Below the pieces are notes generated by a model. That model worked only from the letters and a program-made list of their open reading frames with translations, was not told where the DNA came from and ran no database searches. 64,000 bases of DNA, from the NCBI RefSeq assembly GCF_020509005.1, contig NC_063021.1, positions 2,356,001 to 2,420,000 on the forward strand, written 5' to 3'. The DNA is from Fulvia fulva (taxonomy: Eukaryota > Ascomycota > Dothideomycetes > Mycosphaerellales > Mycosphaerellaceae). The position numbers and the translations under genes are program-made. Shown here one piece after another: positions 12,257 to 22,323 of this stretch. How positions within the stretch are numbered: the stretch's first letter is position 1; each line of letters starts with the position of its first letter.

Positions 12257-13130
12257 CTTGGAAAAGTATTCTTGGTAAAGAGTGTCTTAGCGCTAAGGCT
12301 TGGAAAGAATGACTGGGATCAGCACTGCTGTCCTGGAAGAATCAAAAGATCTTTTGGAAGTCTTGGAGGGAAGGGATGGCTACGGATCAGAGTGCTTGTG
12401 AGGACTTGGCTACTCTATACATCACGCACATGGCGTCCTCCCTTACAGCTCATGCTCAAAGTCTCGAACGGCAGGCGCGGGCGCGGGAACGCACGGGAGG
12501 CCCAACGACGGTATAGTTCGTCTCGTCCATATTGCCCGAACGAGAACTTGCAAATGAAGGAGGCTTCATCAGATGCGATGTACGCCCGGGAGTGGATATG
12601 TTTTGGTATGGCGTAGTCCATTGATTGACGGAAAGCTTTTCCCGATCGCTAGGCATACACAAGCATTGTGTCCAGACCGGTGACAGTGGGCGAGCCGAAG
12701 CTTGGTGCTGTAGTTTGCGACTGGTCGTGCGATATATATGAAACATCGGCTGCGAAGCTGAAGCAAGAGCATAGCTCAGTGTGATCCACATGCGGCGACA
12801 GGCATCTTTTCGGGATGGTCCGATAACGGCTATGCCGACTGCCGGACATTTAAGTGATCAAATATGGATTGAACACTGGCATGCCTAAGTAGTGCATCCG
12901 ATCGCTCGTATGGACCTCGATTATAAAAACCAATCTTAAGCCGGCCTTGCCATCGGATGCCAGTGTGGTACGGCACTGTCAAAGTGTGCAAATCTCGTGA
13001 TGTCTTCATCTTGTGCAGTGCCCGCATGGCTCGTTGCGTAAGAGCTGTCGCGGAACAAAGTCCACGTCAGCATAGATTGCTCAAAACTGCAAAGTGATTA
13101 CAGTGGTGTACCACAAAGACGCATGTCACT
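12257..13130. other. Intergenic region upstream of the polygalacturonase
   Basis: 874 nt between the polygalacturonase start and the SRAP gene's stop, so it should contain the polygalacturonase promoter. Base composition is gene-island-like. Open frames here (for example 12,456-12,791 minus) have no recognisable domain, and I see no convincing spliced gene. Confidence 0.5.
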
Positions 13131-14495
13131 TCACCTTCCAAAGAAGCTCGTGATCTTCGCGTTACCCTTGGTCGGCGTCTTCGCGATATGATTGTTCGAC
13201 GTGGCACTTCGCGTCTTTGCAGTAGACTTCACAGGCGATGGTGTTGGTTGTTCCAGCTTTATCGCTTTCTTCACCGGGCTCTCTGCAGCCTTAAGAAGAG
13301 CATCATCGTCCACCTCATCGATTTCACGCTTGATCCCCTTCTCTACTTGCGCATTGGCAGCATCAACCATGTCCTGGTCTTCGAGCTCGGCGGTGTCTTG
13401 ATTGATACTCTGTGACATCTCTTCCTCAGAGACACCATCCGGTTTGGGCAAGGGTGCGTTGTCTTCGGTGTTCTCGGCCTTCGTTGTGGTACCACGATTC
13501 TCCTCCGGGTCCTGCTTGATATCTGCACCTTCTGTTTTGACTTCTTCCGCCTTCTTCGCGACCTCGTTCTTGGCGGCTACATCTTTCGCCGTAGCCTTCT
13601 GGTTTCCAAAGAAGTTGGCAATGTTCTTCTTGTTCTCTTTGCTGTCGACTGGGATCACAAACGACGGGCTGTTGTTTCCAACCTTACCCACGCCTTTGTC
13701 CACCGGGTAACAGTCCAACTCTCCATCATATGGCTTCAACAGACTCTGAAGCTCCTTCGACCACCCGACATTGTTCGGGTCCAGCCACATCTTCATTGCC
13801 TCGCTACCAGGCTCGAGGATGACTGGCATTCGATCGTGCAAGAACTTTAGCTGCTTGTTGGAGTCCGTTGTAATGACAGTATATGTGTAGAGCTTCTCCT
13901 CGCTGCCTTCATACTGGACCATGTCCCATAGGCCCGCAAAGCACATCAACTGGCCGTCCTTGCGCTTGGTGAAATGAGGTATCTTCTCCTTGCCATTGTT
14001 CTTCTTCAACCACTCGTAGAAGCCCTCTGCGATAACGATACAGCGTTTCCGCTGCTTCATCGTATTCCACATGCCACGATTCTCGATCAAGCTGTCATCA
14101 CGGCAGTTGATGGTCTTCATCTGGCTGCCATAATCCGGTGCTCTCTTCGTCCAGAACGGGATGAGACCCCACCGTGCTGCCTGCAGCTTGTACTTGGTCT
14201 CGCGTGTTGCTCGTCCGTCTACTGTTGGTTGCGATGGCACATTGGCCTCATTCGCCTTCTTTGGCGACGGACCTCCATCAGCATTACCGTTGTCTACGTT
14301 GTCGTCATTACTGCCAGCACCTCGGTCTGCAGTATTCGCCCTGTAGATCAGGCCATGATATCCAGGCGCGAAGTTGTACGTCTGTCGGATGCGATCATCC
14401 TCATCATCGGGGGCTTGCTCTGCCGGCATGTTCTGGTTTTCGAGATGCCGGCGTATCACCGAGGGAGCCATCGACAGCACGTAGCGTCCACACAT
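13131..14495 (-). CDS. SRAP-domain protein (HMCES/YedK family), PIP-like tail
   Basis: 454 aa, single exon. Family members bind abasic sites in single-stranded DNA at stalled forks and self-crosslink through Cys2, shielding the lesion. The start is certain because the protein must begin Met-Cys: MCGRYVL. Conserved residues seen are Cys2, Asn41 in YNFAPG, Asn130 and Arg132 in INCRDD, Glu157 in AEGFYEW and His220 in FLHDRMPVIL. These match the catalytic Cys, Asn, Glu and His of the family. The core (1 to about 290) carries a low-complexity insert at 55-100. A charged, disordered tail (about 295-454) with Lys/Pro-rich patches ends in KITSFFGR, resembling a PCNA-interacting peptide. It is divergently arranged with the Mgr3-like gene, 171 nt start to start. 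Confidence 0.93.
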   Translation of the reverse strand: MCGRYVLSMAPSVIRRHLENQNMPAEQAPDDEDDRIRQTYNFAPGYHGLIYRANTADRGAGSNDDNVDNGNADGGPSPKKANEANVPSQPTVDGRATRETKYKLQAARWGLIPFWTKRAPDYGSQMKTINCRDDSLIENRGMWNTMKQRKRCIVIAEGFYEWLKKNNGKEKIPHFTKRKDGQLMCFAGLWDMVQYEGSEEKLYTYTVITTDSNKQLKFLHDRMPVILEPGSEAMKMWLDPNNVGWSKELQSLLKPYDGELDCYPVDKGVGKVGNNSPSFVIPVDSKENKKNIANFFGNQKATAKDVAAKNEVAKKAEEVKTEGADIKQDPEENRGTTTKAENTEDNAPLPKPDGVSEEEMSQSINQDTAELEDQDMVDAANAQVEKGIKREIDEVDDDALLKAAESPVKKAIKLEQPTPSPVKSTAKTRSATSNNHIAKTPTKGNAKITSFFGR

Positions 14496-14666
14496 CGTGC
14501 TCGTCCTACATTGTCGATGCAGTCATGGTAAAGAAGTGAGCTCATGAAACGCGACCTGACGCGCCACATCAATCAGTGACGCAATCGAGCCGCGAAATTG
14601 ATGGACAGCCCTGGACCTCCATCAACTCCAATGCTCTGCCAGTGAACAAACATCAACATATACACA
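14496..14666. promoter_or_regulatory. Shared divergent promoter, SRAP gene / Mgr3-like gene
   Basis: Only 171 nt separates the two start codons on opposite strands, so both promoters and both 5' leaders must lie here. No TATA box stands out. The stretch just before the plus-strand ATG (tatacacaATG) has the A at -3 favoured in fungal start contexts. Confidence 0.5.
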
Positions 14667-15950
14667 ATGTCTGGCCGCCCTGTCCTATCTCTGCCCCTAC
14701 GGCAAGCCTTCAGACAACTCCCGCGATCGTCCCGACGAATCCATAATGCCTCAGCACGCCCAACGTTCCAGCGCAGTCCAACCCAATGCCTCCACCAACG
14801 ACGACATGCAGGCTCTTTCAGCGACAACGCGAAGAAACTCTTCCGCGATTCCCCTTTCTCCATCTCCATGGCCGCTATAGCAATACTCCTCGGAGCCGGC
14901 GGTGTAATGTACGCAAACTACATTTACCAATCCTACATCATCGCCTCGTTTCACAACTACCCCGAAGAAGTCGCCAAGAAGCTCCGCCGGGCAATATTTT
15001 ACACGAATGTCGACCTCCAGCCACAGGAAGCGATAAAGTACTACCGTCAAGCATTACAAGTGGCGGACGAAGTAGGGATGGATCCCTTCAGCGACGAGAT
15101 CATGGGTGTGAAGATTCAGGTCGCGAAGCTTATGGAGGACATTCAGCAGTGGCATAAGGCGATCGAGGTGCTGGAACGAGTACGAGCAGACAACTTCGCA
15201 TGGCTTGCGCAACGCGGTGGGCTACCTGAGAACAAGAAGAAGAGGACGAACGTTTTGGCGAAGACGGTGGGCATCAGTGTAAAGCTGGGGGAGCTGTATG
15301 GAGCGCCTGCTATTTACGATCGGGAACTGGCGCAGGAAAGGTTGGTCTGGGCTGTGGAGACGGTTTTGAAAGAGCGCCAGCGAAGGCAGAGTCAGCAGGT
15401 GAATGAGGAGGAAGAGGGACCCTGGATGAACGATGAGGAGGTTGGTGCGGCGCTGGAGTCGCTTGCACATAGCTATGAGGCGAAGGACCAACACTACCTC
15501 GCGACACCACTCTTCCTCCAAGCATTGAGCCTCTACCCCAACAAAGATTGCCACCAAGTTATCCTCATGAACAACCTGGCCTCCAGCCTCGCACAGCAAT
15601 CACCCCAAGCATCTCGCGAAGCTCAAGTACACGCAACGTCCCGCAACATAAATGAGCGACCTACAGGCCCGGCAGCATCGAAGGAGAGCATGATTGAGAA
15701 TGCAAGAATATGGGCACAAAAGGCGCTGGATGTTGCAGCTGCTATCAAGCCTCCTGTTCGCAACGGGGAGTGTGATGTAGGATGCGCGGTGGCTTTGCAC
15801 AATCTGGGAGAGTTCGCAGAGATGGGCAAGGATATCGATTTGGCGAAGCGAAAGTACCAAGAAGCAATTGGTCTGGCGCGAGCAATTGGTTTTCAGGAGG
15901 GCATTGAGCAGAGCTCCGCTCGACTGCGCGAGCTTGCTAAGGCAGGTTGA
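14667..15950 (+). CDS. Mgr3-like mitochondrial inner-membrane TPR protein
   Basis: 427 aa, single exon. Mgr3 is an adaptor of the mitochondrial i-AAA protease that helps deliver unfolded substrates in the intermembrane space. The N-terminus (1 to about 58) is rich in Arg, Ser, Leu and His with almost no acidic residues, as in a mitochondrial presequence. One membrane segment follows at about 66-86 (ISMAAIAILLGAGGVMYANY). The rest is helical with TPR-like units: EAIKYYRQALQVADEVGM, HKAIEVLERV, YLATPLFLQALSLYP, and AKRKYQEAIGLARAIG near the end. Topology, length (yeast Mgr3 is about 500 aa) and TPR order fit this family. The function is inferred; a general mitochondrial TPR protein is the alternative. 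Confidence 0.75.
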   Translation: MSGRPVLSLPLRQAFRQLPRSSRRIHNASARPTFQRSPTQCLHQRRHAGSFSDNAKKLFRDSPFSISMAAIAILLGAGGVMYANYIYQSYIIASFHNYPEEVAKKLRRAIFYTNVDLQPQEAIKYYRQALQVADEVGMDPFSDEIMGVKIQVAKLMEDIQQWHKAIEVLERVRADNFAWLAQRGGLPENKKKRTNVLAKTVGISVKLGELYGAPAIYDRELAQERLVWAVETVLKERQRRQSQQVNEEEEGPWMNDEEVGAALESLAHSYEAKDQHYLATPLFLQALSLYPNKDCHQVILMNNLASSLAQQSPQASREAQVHATSRNINERPTGPAASKESMIENARIWAQKALDVAAAIKPPVRNGECDVGCAVALHNLGEFAEMGKDIDLAKRKYQEAIGLARAIGFQEGIEQSSARLRELAKAG

Positions 15951-16314
15951 ATTGGCACGCATCCTTGAAGATTCTCATGTCAACATGCGCTCCTTGCCGG
16001 TATGGTGTGGACCAGGGCCACTTCGAGCGACTGTGACTCTCCAAAGCAGCATTCGATTCTACGGCTCCGCTCCATGTCTTTGCAATCAGGATCGTGCCAA
16101 TTCAGAAATCATGGCAATCGTGTCTATATCGATTCGAATCCGACAGCGTACAACTTCAGGAACATAAAATGCGGATCAGGCAAGTCATACCTGCAGTTTG
16201 GCTACTGGCAGTACGCACTGGTGAGACATATCTCTCCATCCACACATTGAGACTATGCCGGCAGCTCTGTGCATCAAGCGAGTCACGTCTTGCACATGGC
16301 GCATGTTCCGCATA
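15951..16314. other. Intergenic region between Mgr3-like gene and Tc1/mariner element
   Basis: 364 nt holding the 3' end of the Mgr3-like transcript and flanking host DNA up to the TA target site at 16,313-16,314. No further gene is seen. Confidence 0.5.
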
Positions 16315-16343
16315 CAGTCCTGGGCATAGTTTTTACAACCCCT
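16315..16343 (+). repeat. Terminal inverted repeat, left
   Basis: 29 bp, a perfect reverse complement of 17,528-17,556, starting right after the TA target site. Confidence 0.95.
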
Positions 16344-16394
16344 ATTCTTCCACCTTTCCTCATTAGGAAGGATGTATCCACTGCTTGGCGTAGC

Positions 16395-17423
16395 TCACCA
16401 CCTGGTGTGTCCTCCATTGTTGGCTATTACTGCCTCGCAGCGTTCTCGCATACTCTTGCATATACGTTGTATGTCCTCAGGTGTGAGCTTGGCCCATTCA
16501 ATCTTGATAGCAGCTGTTACCTCATCTCGTGTTGTAGGAAAATGAGCACCTACCCTATGCTTAAGAAGAGCCCATAGATTCTCAATAGGGTTGAGATCTG
16601 GTGAATTGGCTGGCCATTCCATAAGGTGTAGGCCCTTTTCCTTAAATAGACTCACCGTTGCCTTCGCCTTGTGGATTGAGGCGTTGTCTTGCATAACAAA
16701 GCAGTCCTGCGAGCCTGTTGACACTCGCTGCTTCTCAATTGCCGTGTGGATAAGAGGGACAATCTGGCTACGATACACCTCACCGTCGACAGAGCCCTTC
16801 TCGAATATATGGACTTCTATAGGTCGATCTGCAGAGATACAGCCCTGCATCATACAGGCTGAGAACTTGCGGAAGCGTGCTGTAAGACAGTGTTCGTGAT
16901 AAGCCTCATCTGCCCTGCGTGTCACATAGACCTGTCCGAATATTCCACACCTGAATGAAGCTTTATCTGTCTAAAGGACCTGAGCCCACTGCTCCACTGT
17001 CCATTTAATATGAGCCCTTGCCCATCGAAGCCGTGCCTCCTTGTGTTTCTCAGTCAACAACGGCTTGCGTGTTGCGACATATCGTGAGAAGCCCTCCCTC
17101 TTAAACGCAGCTCTTACTGTCCGGACGTCGCTGAAGATGCCCTCTATCGCGGCAATCTGTTCGTATCGCAGGCGGCGGCTGTTGGCATCAGTGGTGGCTC
17201 GATGGACAAGTCGCTGACGCTTGGAGGTGTTGATTACAGGTGGTGGGCCTCTCTTCTTCGGTGTGGAAGGTGGCACTCTTTCAAGCCGTGAGATTACTGA
17301 AGAGACAGAGCCTTTGTTAGTGTGAAGGGCGTCTGCAATCTGCTGCAGCGGCCAGTAGGGGCGTTTGTGAAGAGACCACATCTCGCCCTTCTCGAATTCG
17401 GTAAAGACGCGTCCCTTCGGCAT
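16395..17423 (-). pseudogene. Tc1/mariner transposase with one premature stop
   Basis: An open frame of 342 codons is broken only by TAG at 16,971-16,973. The true start is the Met at 17,423 (MPKGRVF); the longer open frame upstream crosses the inverted repeat into host DNA. N-terminal helix-turn-helix: ALHTNKGSVSSVISRLERV. The catalytic DDE core has its first Asp in TDKASF right after the stop, the second in VMQDNASIH and the Glu in SPDLNPIENLW. There are 34 residues between the last two, so this is DD34E. The stop replaces the Trp that usually precedes the first Asp, so TGG became TAG, a single G-to-A change of the RIP type. As it stands only the DNA-binding half would be made, unless readthrough occurs. 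Confidence 0.92.
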
Positions 17424-17527
17424 GGTGGCGATAGATAGCGCGTGTGTGAGTGTGTGGATAATGAGATTGAAGGTAGCAACACCTTCTGAGATGGACATGG
17501 ATAGCCGGAAGGGGTTAGCGTAAATAC

Positions 17528-17556
17528 AGGGGTTGTAAAAACTATGCCCAGGACTG
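17528..17556 (-). repeat. Terminal inverted repeat, right
   Basis: 29 bp, the complement of the left repeat, followed by the duplicated TA at 17,557-17,558. Confidence 0.95.
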
Positions 17557-19560
17557 TAGTTCGCAAGCTGCAGTGCCGATGTCAGGCCGTTAGGCGCCAG
17601 GGTTGTGCGCTGCATGTCGGTGTGCATGAGGACGTGGAGGCATGACTTGGAGGTCGTCCTGGACTGAGATGGTCGCTCGTGAGGGTGTGGTACTTTAGGC
17701 TTGTAGGATGCCAACGAAGTCGTGGGGAGTGTCCATGGTGCGGCTGCATGTCTCGGGTGTTCGAGCTACTGGCAGGATTTGACCTCTCGTTGCGGGAGCG
17801 TTGGGGGTATTGGGGAGGCTCTTTGCCGTATGCAGGCATTCAACTGTGCTGGTTGTAAATGCCGTGGATGATAGGAAGACGATCAATCTTTGTTACTCCG
17901 AGGTCATGACGTTATGAAGATGGTCCTTGCCACTTCTTCCGTGGTATCTCAACATGTGGCTCGTCGTTATATGTGCAAGTTTGAAGTTCAAGTGCGGTGC
18001 TCCGATGTTGCACCGTGGAAAGGCATTGGCATGCACATGTGGTGACTTTGCATAGCGTAGGGTATCGGAGGATCTGATTACAAGTGCGAGAAGAGGCTCC
18101 CCTCCATGCTCGCGGCACAGCAATGCGTGGCTGCGGGAGGCGTTCGCAGCTGCTTTGTTGGTGTATCGGCGGGACGAAGAATTGGATCGGGTGGCGTGGT
18201 AGAAGTGGTATCGCATCAGCTGGGAGAGCTCTAGTTCTGCACATGACCGCAGCAAGCCAGTGTATGCCTCTCGTAGCAATACTGTGTCGATCGACCAGTC
18301 GTGCTGGCCGCGTACTTGGCTAGCATGCTGTGGTTGTCCTTGGTGCCGTGTCTTGAGATTGAAGCAACATTGCTGCTCGGCTGTAGGCTTTGGTGAGCAA
18401 CGACGTGTCGTTTTCCCCGGTCATCAGAAAGCGGCGCCCTGGCTGCTAGTCATGATCTGGGCGATGTTGCTAGCTGTCCATGAAGCTGCAATGCAAAGTC
18501 ATAAGAGGCGGGCGTGGGACGCAAGAGCTGCTGCTTGCTCGTGCAGTAGTAGTACATGTAGCTGCGGCGATATGATGGAGCATGATGATGATGATGATGA
18601 TGGAGCCTCATGGAGGGCGGCGCGCTTCGTCGCTTGGGGAGTGCTCGGCTCACGAACTCTGCGGTGCTCGAGCTTTGATGATGGCCTGTTCGTCGTCTAC
18701 GCTGCTTCTAGCGGGCTCTACCGCAAACCTTGGGCTGCGTGAATGTGTCGACTTCGTCTCATACATAGCGTTATACCGTTAGAGCTGTTCCACTCTGGCA
18801 CGATGCCGTCCGTCGCATCTCATGTCCCGCGTTGATGATCGGAGCAGACTCCCTCATCCAAGGCACGAGTGCACTGCTGAGTGGCAGCGGGAGGGGCGGA
18901 TGTGAGCATGCGGCATGTGCAGCAACGGGTCGGAAGGCAAGGGCTGGCCGCGTAGAACTAGTTCTATCGGCAGCTGGCTGTGTTTACTAGGCAGTTCCCA
19001 TCCGGCCTGGCAGGCTGGCATCTATCCTGCATCTTCCGAAGAGTGTGGTTGGCTGGAGTGGAAGGCGAGTGACGCGACTAGCTGCCACTGCCACTGGCTG
19101 CTAGACGACCAGCATCCACAAGCCATCCAACCAGGATGGCCATACTTGAACTTCCCATCATCTTGCAAAAAGACGTCCCATTCTCCGTCGTTACTGACCT
19201 CTCCCACACTCACCACTCACCGCAGAGCTCCTAATTCTTATCCCACCACGCCATCCTTGACAAAGTGCTGCACTACATATCGACCCTTGTCGCACAAATC
19301 ACTTTGCATGAAAACGACCCAAGGCACTGGGAACCGACTGTTGCATGCTCCTCAAAATGTAGTCGGCTGATTCGCACAGCAATTCCGAATTCATCACAAA
19401 CGCCCACGCCCACGCCTTCCTAGTGCTTTCAGCCCAGCTCGGCATGGAATAGACGTTTGCTCCCATGTCAGTGTGAACGCCACCATCTTTATACTCACCC
19501 ACAACGCTAATCTGAACCTAGATTTACATAACCTGACATCTTACTGCCTGCACCTGGAAC
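17557..19560. other. 2-kb intergenic region upstream of the isochorismatase-AlkB gene
   Basis: Gene-island composition, but no reading frame with a recognisable domain on either strand. The frames at 17,893-18,279 (-), 18,260-18,742 (+) and 18,915-19,370 (+) look random, with many Cys/Ser/His and no family resemblance. An (ATG)n run lies at 18,582-18,602. The downstream part should hold the promoter of the gene starting at 19,561. A non-coding transcript or a fast-evolving multi-intron gene cannot be excluded. Confidence 0.5.
18582..18602. repeat. (ATG)n microsatellite
   Basis: Seven ATG triplets in a row in intergenic DNA. Confidence 0.85.
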
Positions 19561-21876
19561 ATGTCGTCTTTGTTCGCCCTGCTATCACAGCAGACACCCA
19601 ACTTGACCACAAGGAAAGGCCTGATTATCTTGGGCTTGCAGAACGACTTCGTATCGCCCACCGGAAAGCTCCCCGTCACCAACACTGGTTATCTGGACAG
19701 AATCCTCGCACTGGTACCGGCCTTTCGTGAGTTTGGCCATGTCATCTGGGTTCGCAGCGAGTTTGAGACTACCCGCCCGGTCAACGGTCTGGACACGCCC
19801 GGCGACACGGTGGTAGCAGGAGGCTCGGATGGCACCGAGGAAGAGGTCCCGGGCTCACCTGTCAGACGACCGTCCAAGAAGCAAAAGGTGAAAGTTTCAC
19901 ATCAAGGTGTGGTCGCAAGTACTGACAAGTACCAGTCCTCTCCGAGGTCGTCCAATACTTACTCGAAGCCAAAGATCGGCGAGGACGACGAAGAATTGTT
20001 CCTCAGTCGGACGGCAAGCCGCGAACCATGTTGCATTACCGGTAGCCGTGGTGCTGAGTACGCTGACCAGATACAGCCATTGATTCATCAAGGAAAGGAC
20101 ATGCATGTAGTGAAGAGCCACTACTCGGCCTTTGGCGGGACATCGCTGCTCATGAAGCTACGATCCAGACTGATCACCGAGCTGTTTATCTGTGGTAACA
20201 TAACGAACCTGTCCGTGTACTCCACTGCAATGGACGCGGCCCGCTACGGCATGCACATCACTCTCGTAGATGATTGTCTTGGTTATCGCAAACAGGACCG
20301 ACACGATCTTGCCATCAAGCAACTTCGTAACAACATGTCAGTAGAGACCGTGAGCAGTAGAAGAGTTCTCGACGAGCTTCGAAATCCGCCGGTAGGGCAG
20401 CAGTACGATGAAGAAGAAGAAAGCGAAGAAGAGGAAAGTGAGGCCGCAGAGTCTGAAGAGCTGGATATGTCGTCTCGGCCATCGAAAGTTGCAGACCCTG
20501 ACGCTGCATTAGAGGCGGACAGTGATGACGACGATGAAGAGGTCTCACTACCTATCGTACGTCCACCCGAGCGGCAATTCGACCGTAGGCTCGAGTTCCG
20601 TTGGCGTAATGATTCTAAACACTCACTGAGTATAGCTGGAGGCCCGCGAGTCTTTAGCACTCAGCACTCGCAACTTGCGAGCTCTCGACCTGACGTCCAA
20701 AGCCACAGCCGGCAGCCGGCATCTCGAACCTTCCAAGGGCCAAAGAAGAACGACGTCAAACAGACGCCCCAGTCAACCTCCAGTGACCGCAGGCTAGGCA
20801 ACATCGACTCACGTGAGTCACGAAAGTCTAAAAGATTGCCATGGCTCGACCTCATACGGAAGTCCTCAGACCAGGAGTCAGCGAATAAAACTTGCCCACT
20901 TCCAAAGCACCCTGGACTTCTTGCTCTTGCATCCACATGTTGCCTTTTAGACGCCACTGTTGCCGAATGGGAAGCTTTACGCCTGACGCAAGAAGAGAAA
21001 GACAGCATGGCCGAGCATATATCATACAGTAAACCATTCCTTGGCGCAGACAAGGCGGAAGAAAGCGCTGGCTCGAAGATGACCTACGATCTTCTACCTG
21101 AGGATATGGCCGAGAGAATCTTTGGCGAGCTGAAGGCAGAAGTGGATTGGCAATCTATGTATCACCACCAAGGCGCAGTACCACGCCTCGTCTGCTGTCA
21201 AGGGACTTTCGATCAAGACGGCTCCATGCCCGTCTACAGACACCCTTCCGATCAAACGATGCCCATTCAAGCCTGGACGCCTACTGTGGACAAAGTAAGG
21301 AGAGCCGCTGAGGCAAAAGTTGGGCATCGACTCAACCACGCTCTGATCCAGCTATACCGAAGCGGAAACGACTACATCTCGGAGCACTCAGACAAGACTC
21401 TGGACATCGCGCACGGCAGTAATATTGTGAACGTCTCCTTCGGTGCGCAGAGGACTATGCGTTTGAGGACGAAGCGGACGACAGAAGTTGGTAGCCAGAG
21501 GACGAACCATCCTGTACCAATGCCACATAACTCCATGATCACCATGTCTCTACGTACGAACGCAGAGTACTACCATGGGATCAAAGCAGACAAACGACCA
21601 CAGGTAGAGTTGTCAGAAGCTGAGAAGGCGTACGATGGGCATCGGATCAGTCTGACATTCCGCAATATTGCAACCTTTCTGGACAGCGAGTCACGGCTGA
21701 TATGGGGTCAAGGCGCGGTTGCGAAGACGAAGGATGAGGCACATCTTGTTACTACCGGTGACAAGGATGGCAGTGATATGATGCTAAAGGCTTTTGGGAC
21801 AGAGAACAATACCACGAATGTGCCATGGATTGATATCTACGGCGAGGGATTTGATGTGCTGCATCTGAGGCCTTGA
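19561..21876 (+). CDS. Isochorismatase-like domain fused to AlkB-type 2OG-Fe(II) dioxygenase
   Basis: 771 aa, single exon. N-terminal isochorismatase-like (cysteine hydrolase) fold, about 18-280: catalytic-type Asp29 in LGLQNDF and Lys185 in VVKSHYSAF. The nucleophile position in GNITNLSVYSTAMDA is Ser218, not Cys. A large insert (about 71-170) carries RRPSKKQKVKV (102-112), a likely nuclear localisation signal. An acidic Glu/Ser/Asp linker follows (about 285-345). The C-terminal AlkB-like domain (about 540-715) has LYRSGNDYISEHSD with iron ligands His609 and Asp611, distal His672 in YYHG, and 2-oxoglutarate-binding Arg695 and Arg701 in RISLTFR. VNVSFGAQRTMRLR resembles the VSFGA strand of ALKBH2/3, which repair alkylated bases. 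Expected role: nuclear nucleic-acid demethylation. The first domain may be a scaffold or a non-cysteine hydrolase. The domain calls are firm; the biological substrate is unknown. Confidence 0.9.
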   Translation: MSSLFALLSQQTPNLTTRKGLIILGLQNDFVSPTGKLPVTNTGYLDRILALVPAFREFGHVIWVRSEFETTRPVNGLDTPGDTVVAGGSDGTEEEVPGSPVRRPSKKQKVKVSHQGVVASTDKYQSSPRSSNTYSKPKIGEDDEELFLSRTASREPCCITGSRGAEYADQIQPLIHQGKDMHVVKSHYSAFGGTSLLMKLRSRLITELFICGNITNLSVYSTAMDAARYGMHITLVDDCLGYRKQDRHDLAIKQLRNNMSVETVSSRRVLDELRNPPVGQQYDEEEESEEEESEAAESEELDMSSRPSKVADPDAALEADSDDDDEEVSLPIVRPPERQFDRRLEFRWRNDSKHSLSIAGGPRVFSTQHSQLASSRPDVQSHSRQPASRTFQGPKKNDVKQTPQSTSSDRRLGNIDSRESRKSKRLPWLDLIRKSSDQESANKTCPLPKHPGLLALASTCCLLDATVAEWEALRLTQEEKDSMAEHISYSKPFLGADKAEESAGSKMTYDLLPEDMAERIFGELKAEVDWQSMYHHQGAVPRLVCCQGTFDQDGSMPVYRHPSDQTMPIQAWTPTVDKVRRAAEAKVGHRLNHALIQLYRSGNDYISEHSDKTLDIAHGSNIVNVSFGAQRTMRLRTKRTTEVGSQRTNHPVPMPHNSMITMSLRTNAEYYHGIKADKRPQVELSEAEKAYDGHRISLTFRNIATFLDSESRLIWGQGAVAKTKDEAHLVTTGDKDGSDMMLKAFGTENNTTNVPWIDIYGEGFDVLHLRP

Positions 21877-22323
21877 GGGCTTAGATGGGAGACATGTATT
21901 CTTGTATAGCTTGATTTTGCTCTATCAAGGTCATGCACTTGACTGTAGTGCTGACCCTTTCCCTTCTGTCGATATCATACCCTATGATCCGCGAATTCAT
22001 GGCCTCCAGGTCAGCACTTTCCTCCTCTTGATCACATTCCTGTTTCCACTGCCTCCCTCGTTGGCACCCCATTTCCCACTGACCAACTTCGTCAAATCCC
22101 TTGTCCTACCAGACGACCGGCGTGGGCTGCTCCACTCGAACAACGTCGCATCGCTGTACGACGGCGAAGAATGTGCTTCTGTCGTCCCAGCCGCGGAATT
22201 GCTCGGGTCACTCAATGAGAGGGAGAGCGTCGGCTCCGAAGGCCCTATGCTGGTAGAGTGGCACGCTGCAATGCCGCTGCGAATGGAAGTGGCAATTGCA
22301 ACTTGGCTGAAATGCCAAGTCGA
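21877..22323. other. Convergent intergenic region
   Basis: About 450 nt between the AlkB-fusion stop and the stop of the microprotein gene on the other strand. It presumably holds their 3' untranslated regions. A plus-strand open frame starting at 21,902 runs antisense into the microprotein gene and has no family resemblance. Confidence 0.5.

Larger units (their letters stand above)
16315..17556 (-). mobile_element. Tc1/mariner DNA transposon, complete ends
   Basis: A 1,242-bp element flanked by a TA duplication (16,313-16,314 and 17,557-17,558). The terminal inverted repeats are perfect over 29 bp: 16,315-16,343 and its complement at 17,528-17,556, starting cagtcctgggcatag. It encodes one DD34E transposase on the minus strand with a single internal stop. 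It lies in an intergenic stretch of the gene island and shows little RIP damage, unlike the repeats outside the island. With intact ends it could be mobilised by a transposase supplied in trans (inference). Confidence 0.93.

Noticed and set aside
17424..17714. Longer N-terminus for the mariner transposase
   Set aside because: It would read through the right inverted repeat into host DNA; the Met at 17,423 inside the element is the natural start.
18260..18742. 160-aa plus-strand open frame in the 2-kb intergenic region
   Set aside because: Composition is erratic, it crosses an (ATG)n run, and it has no motif.
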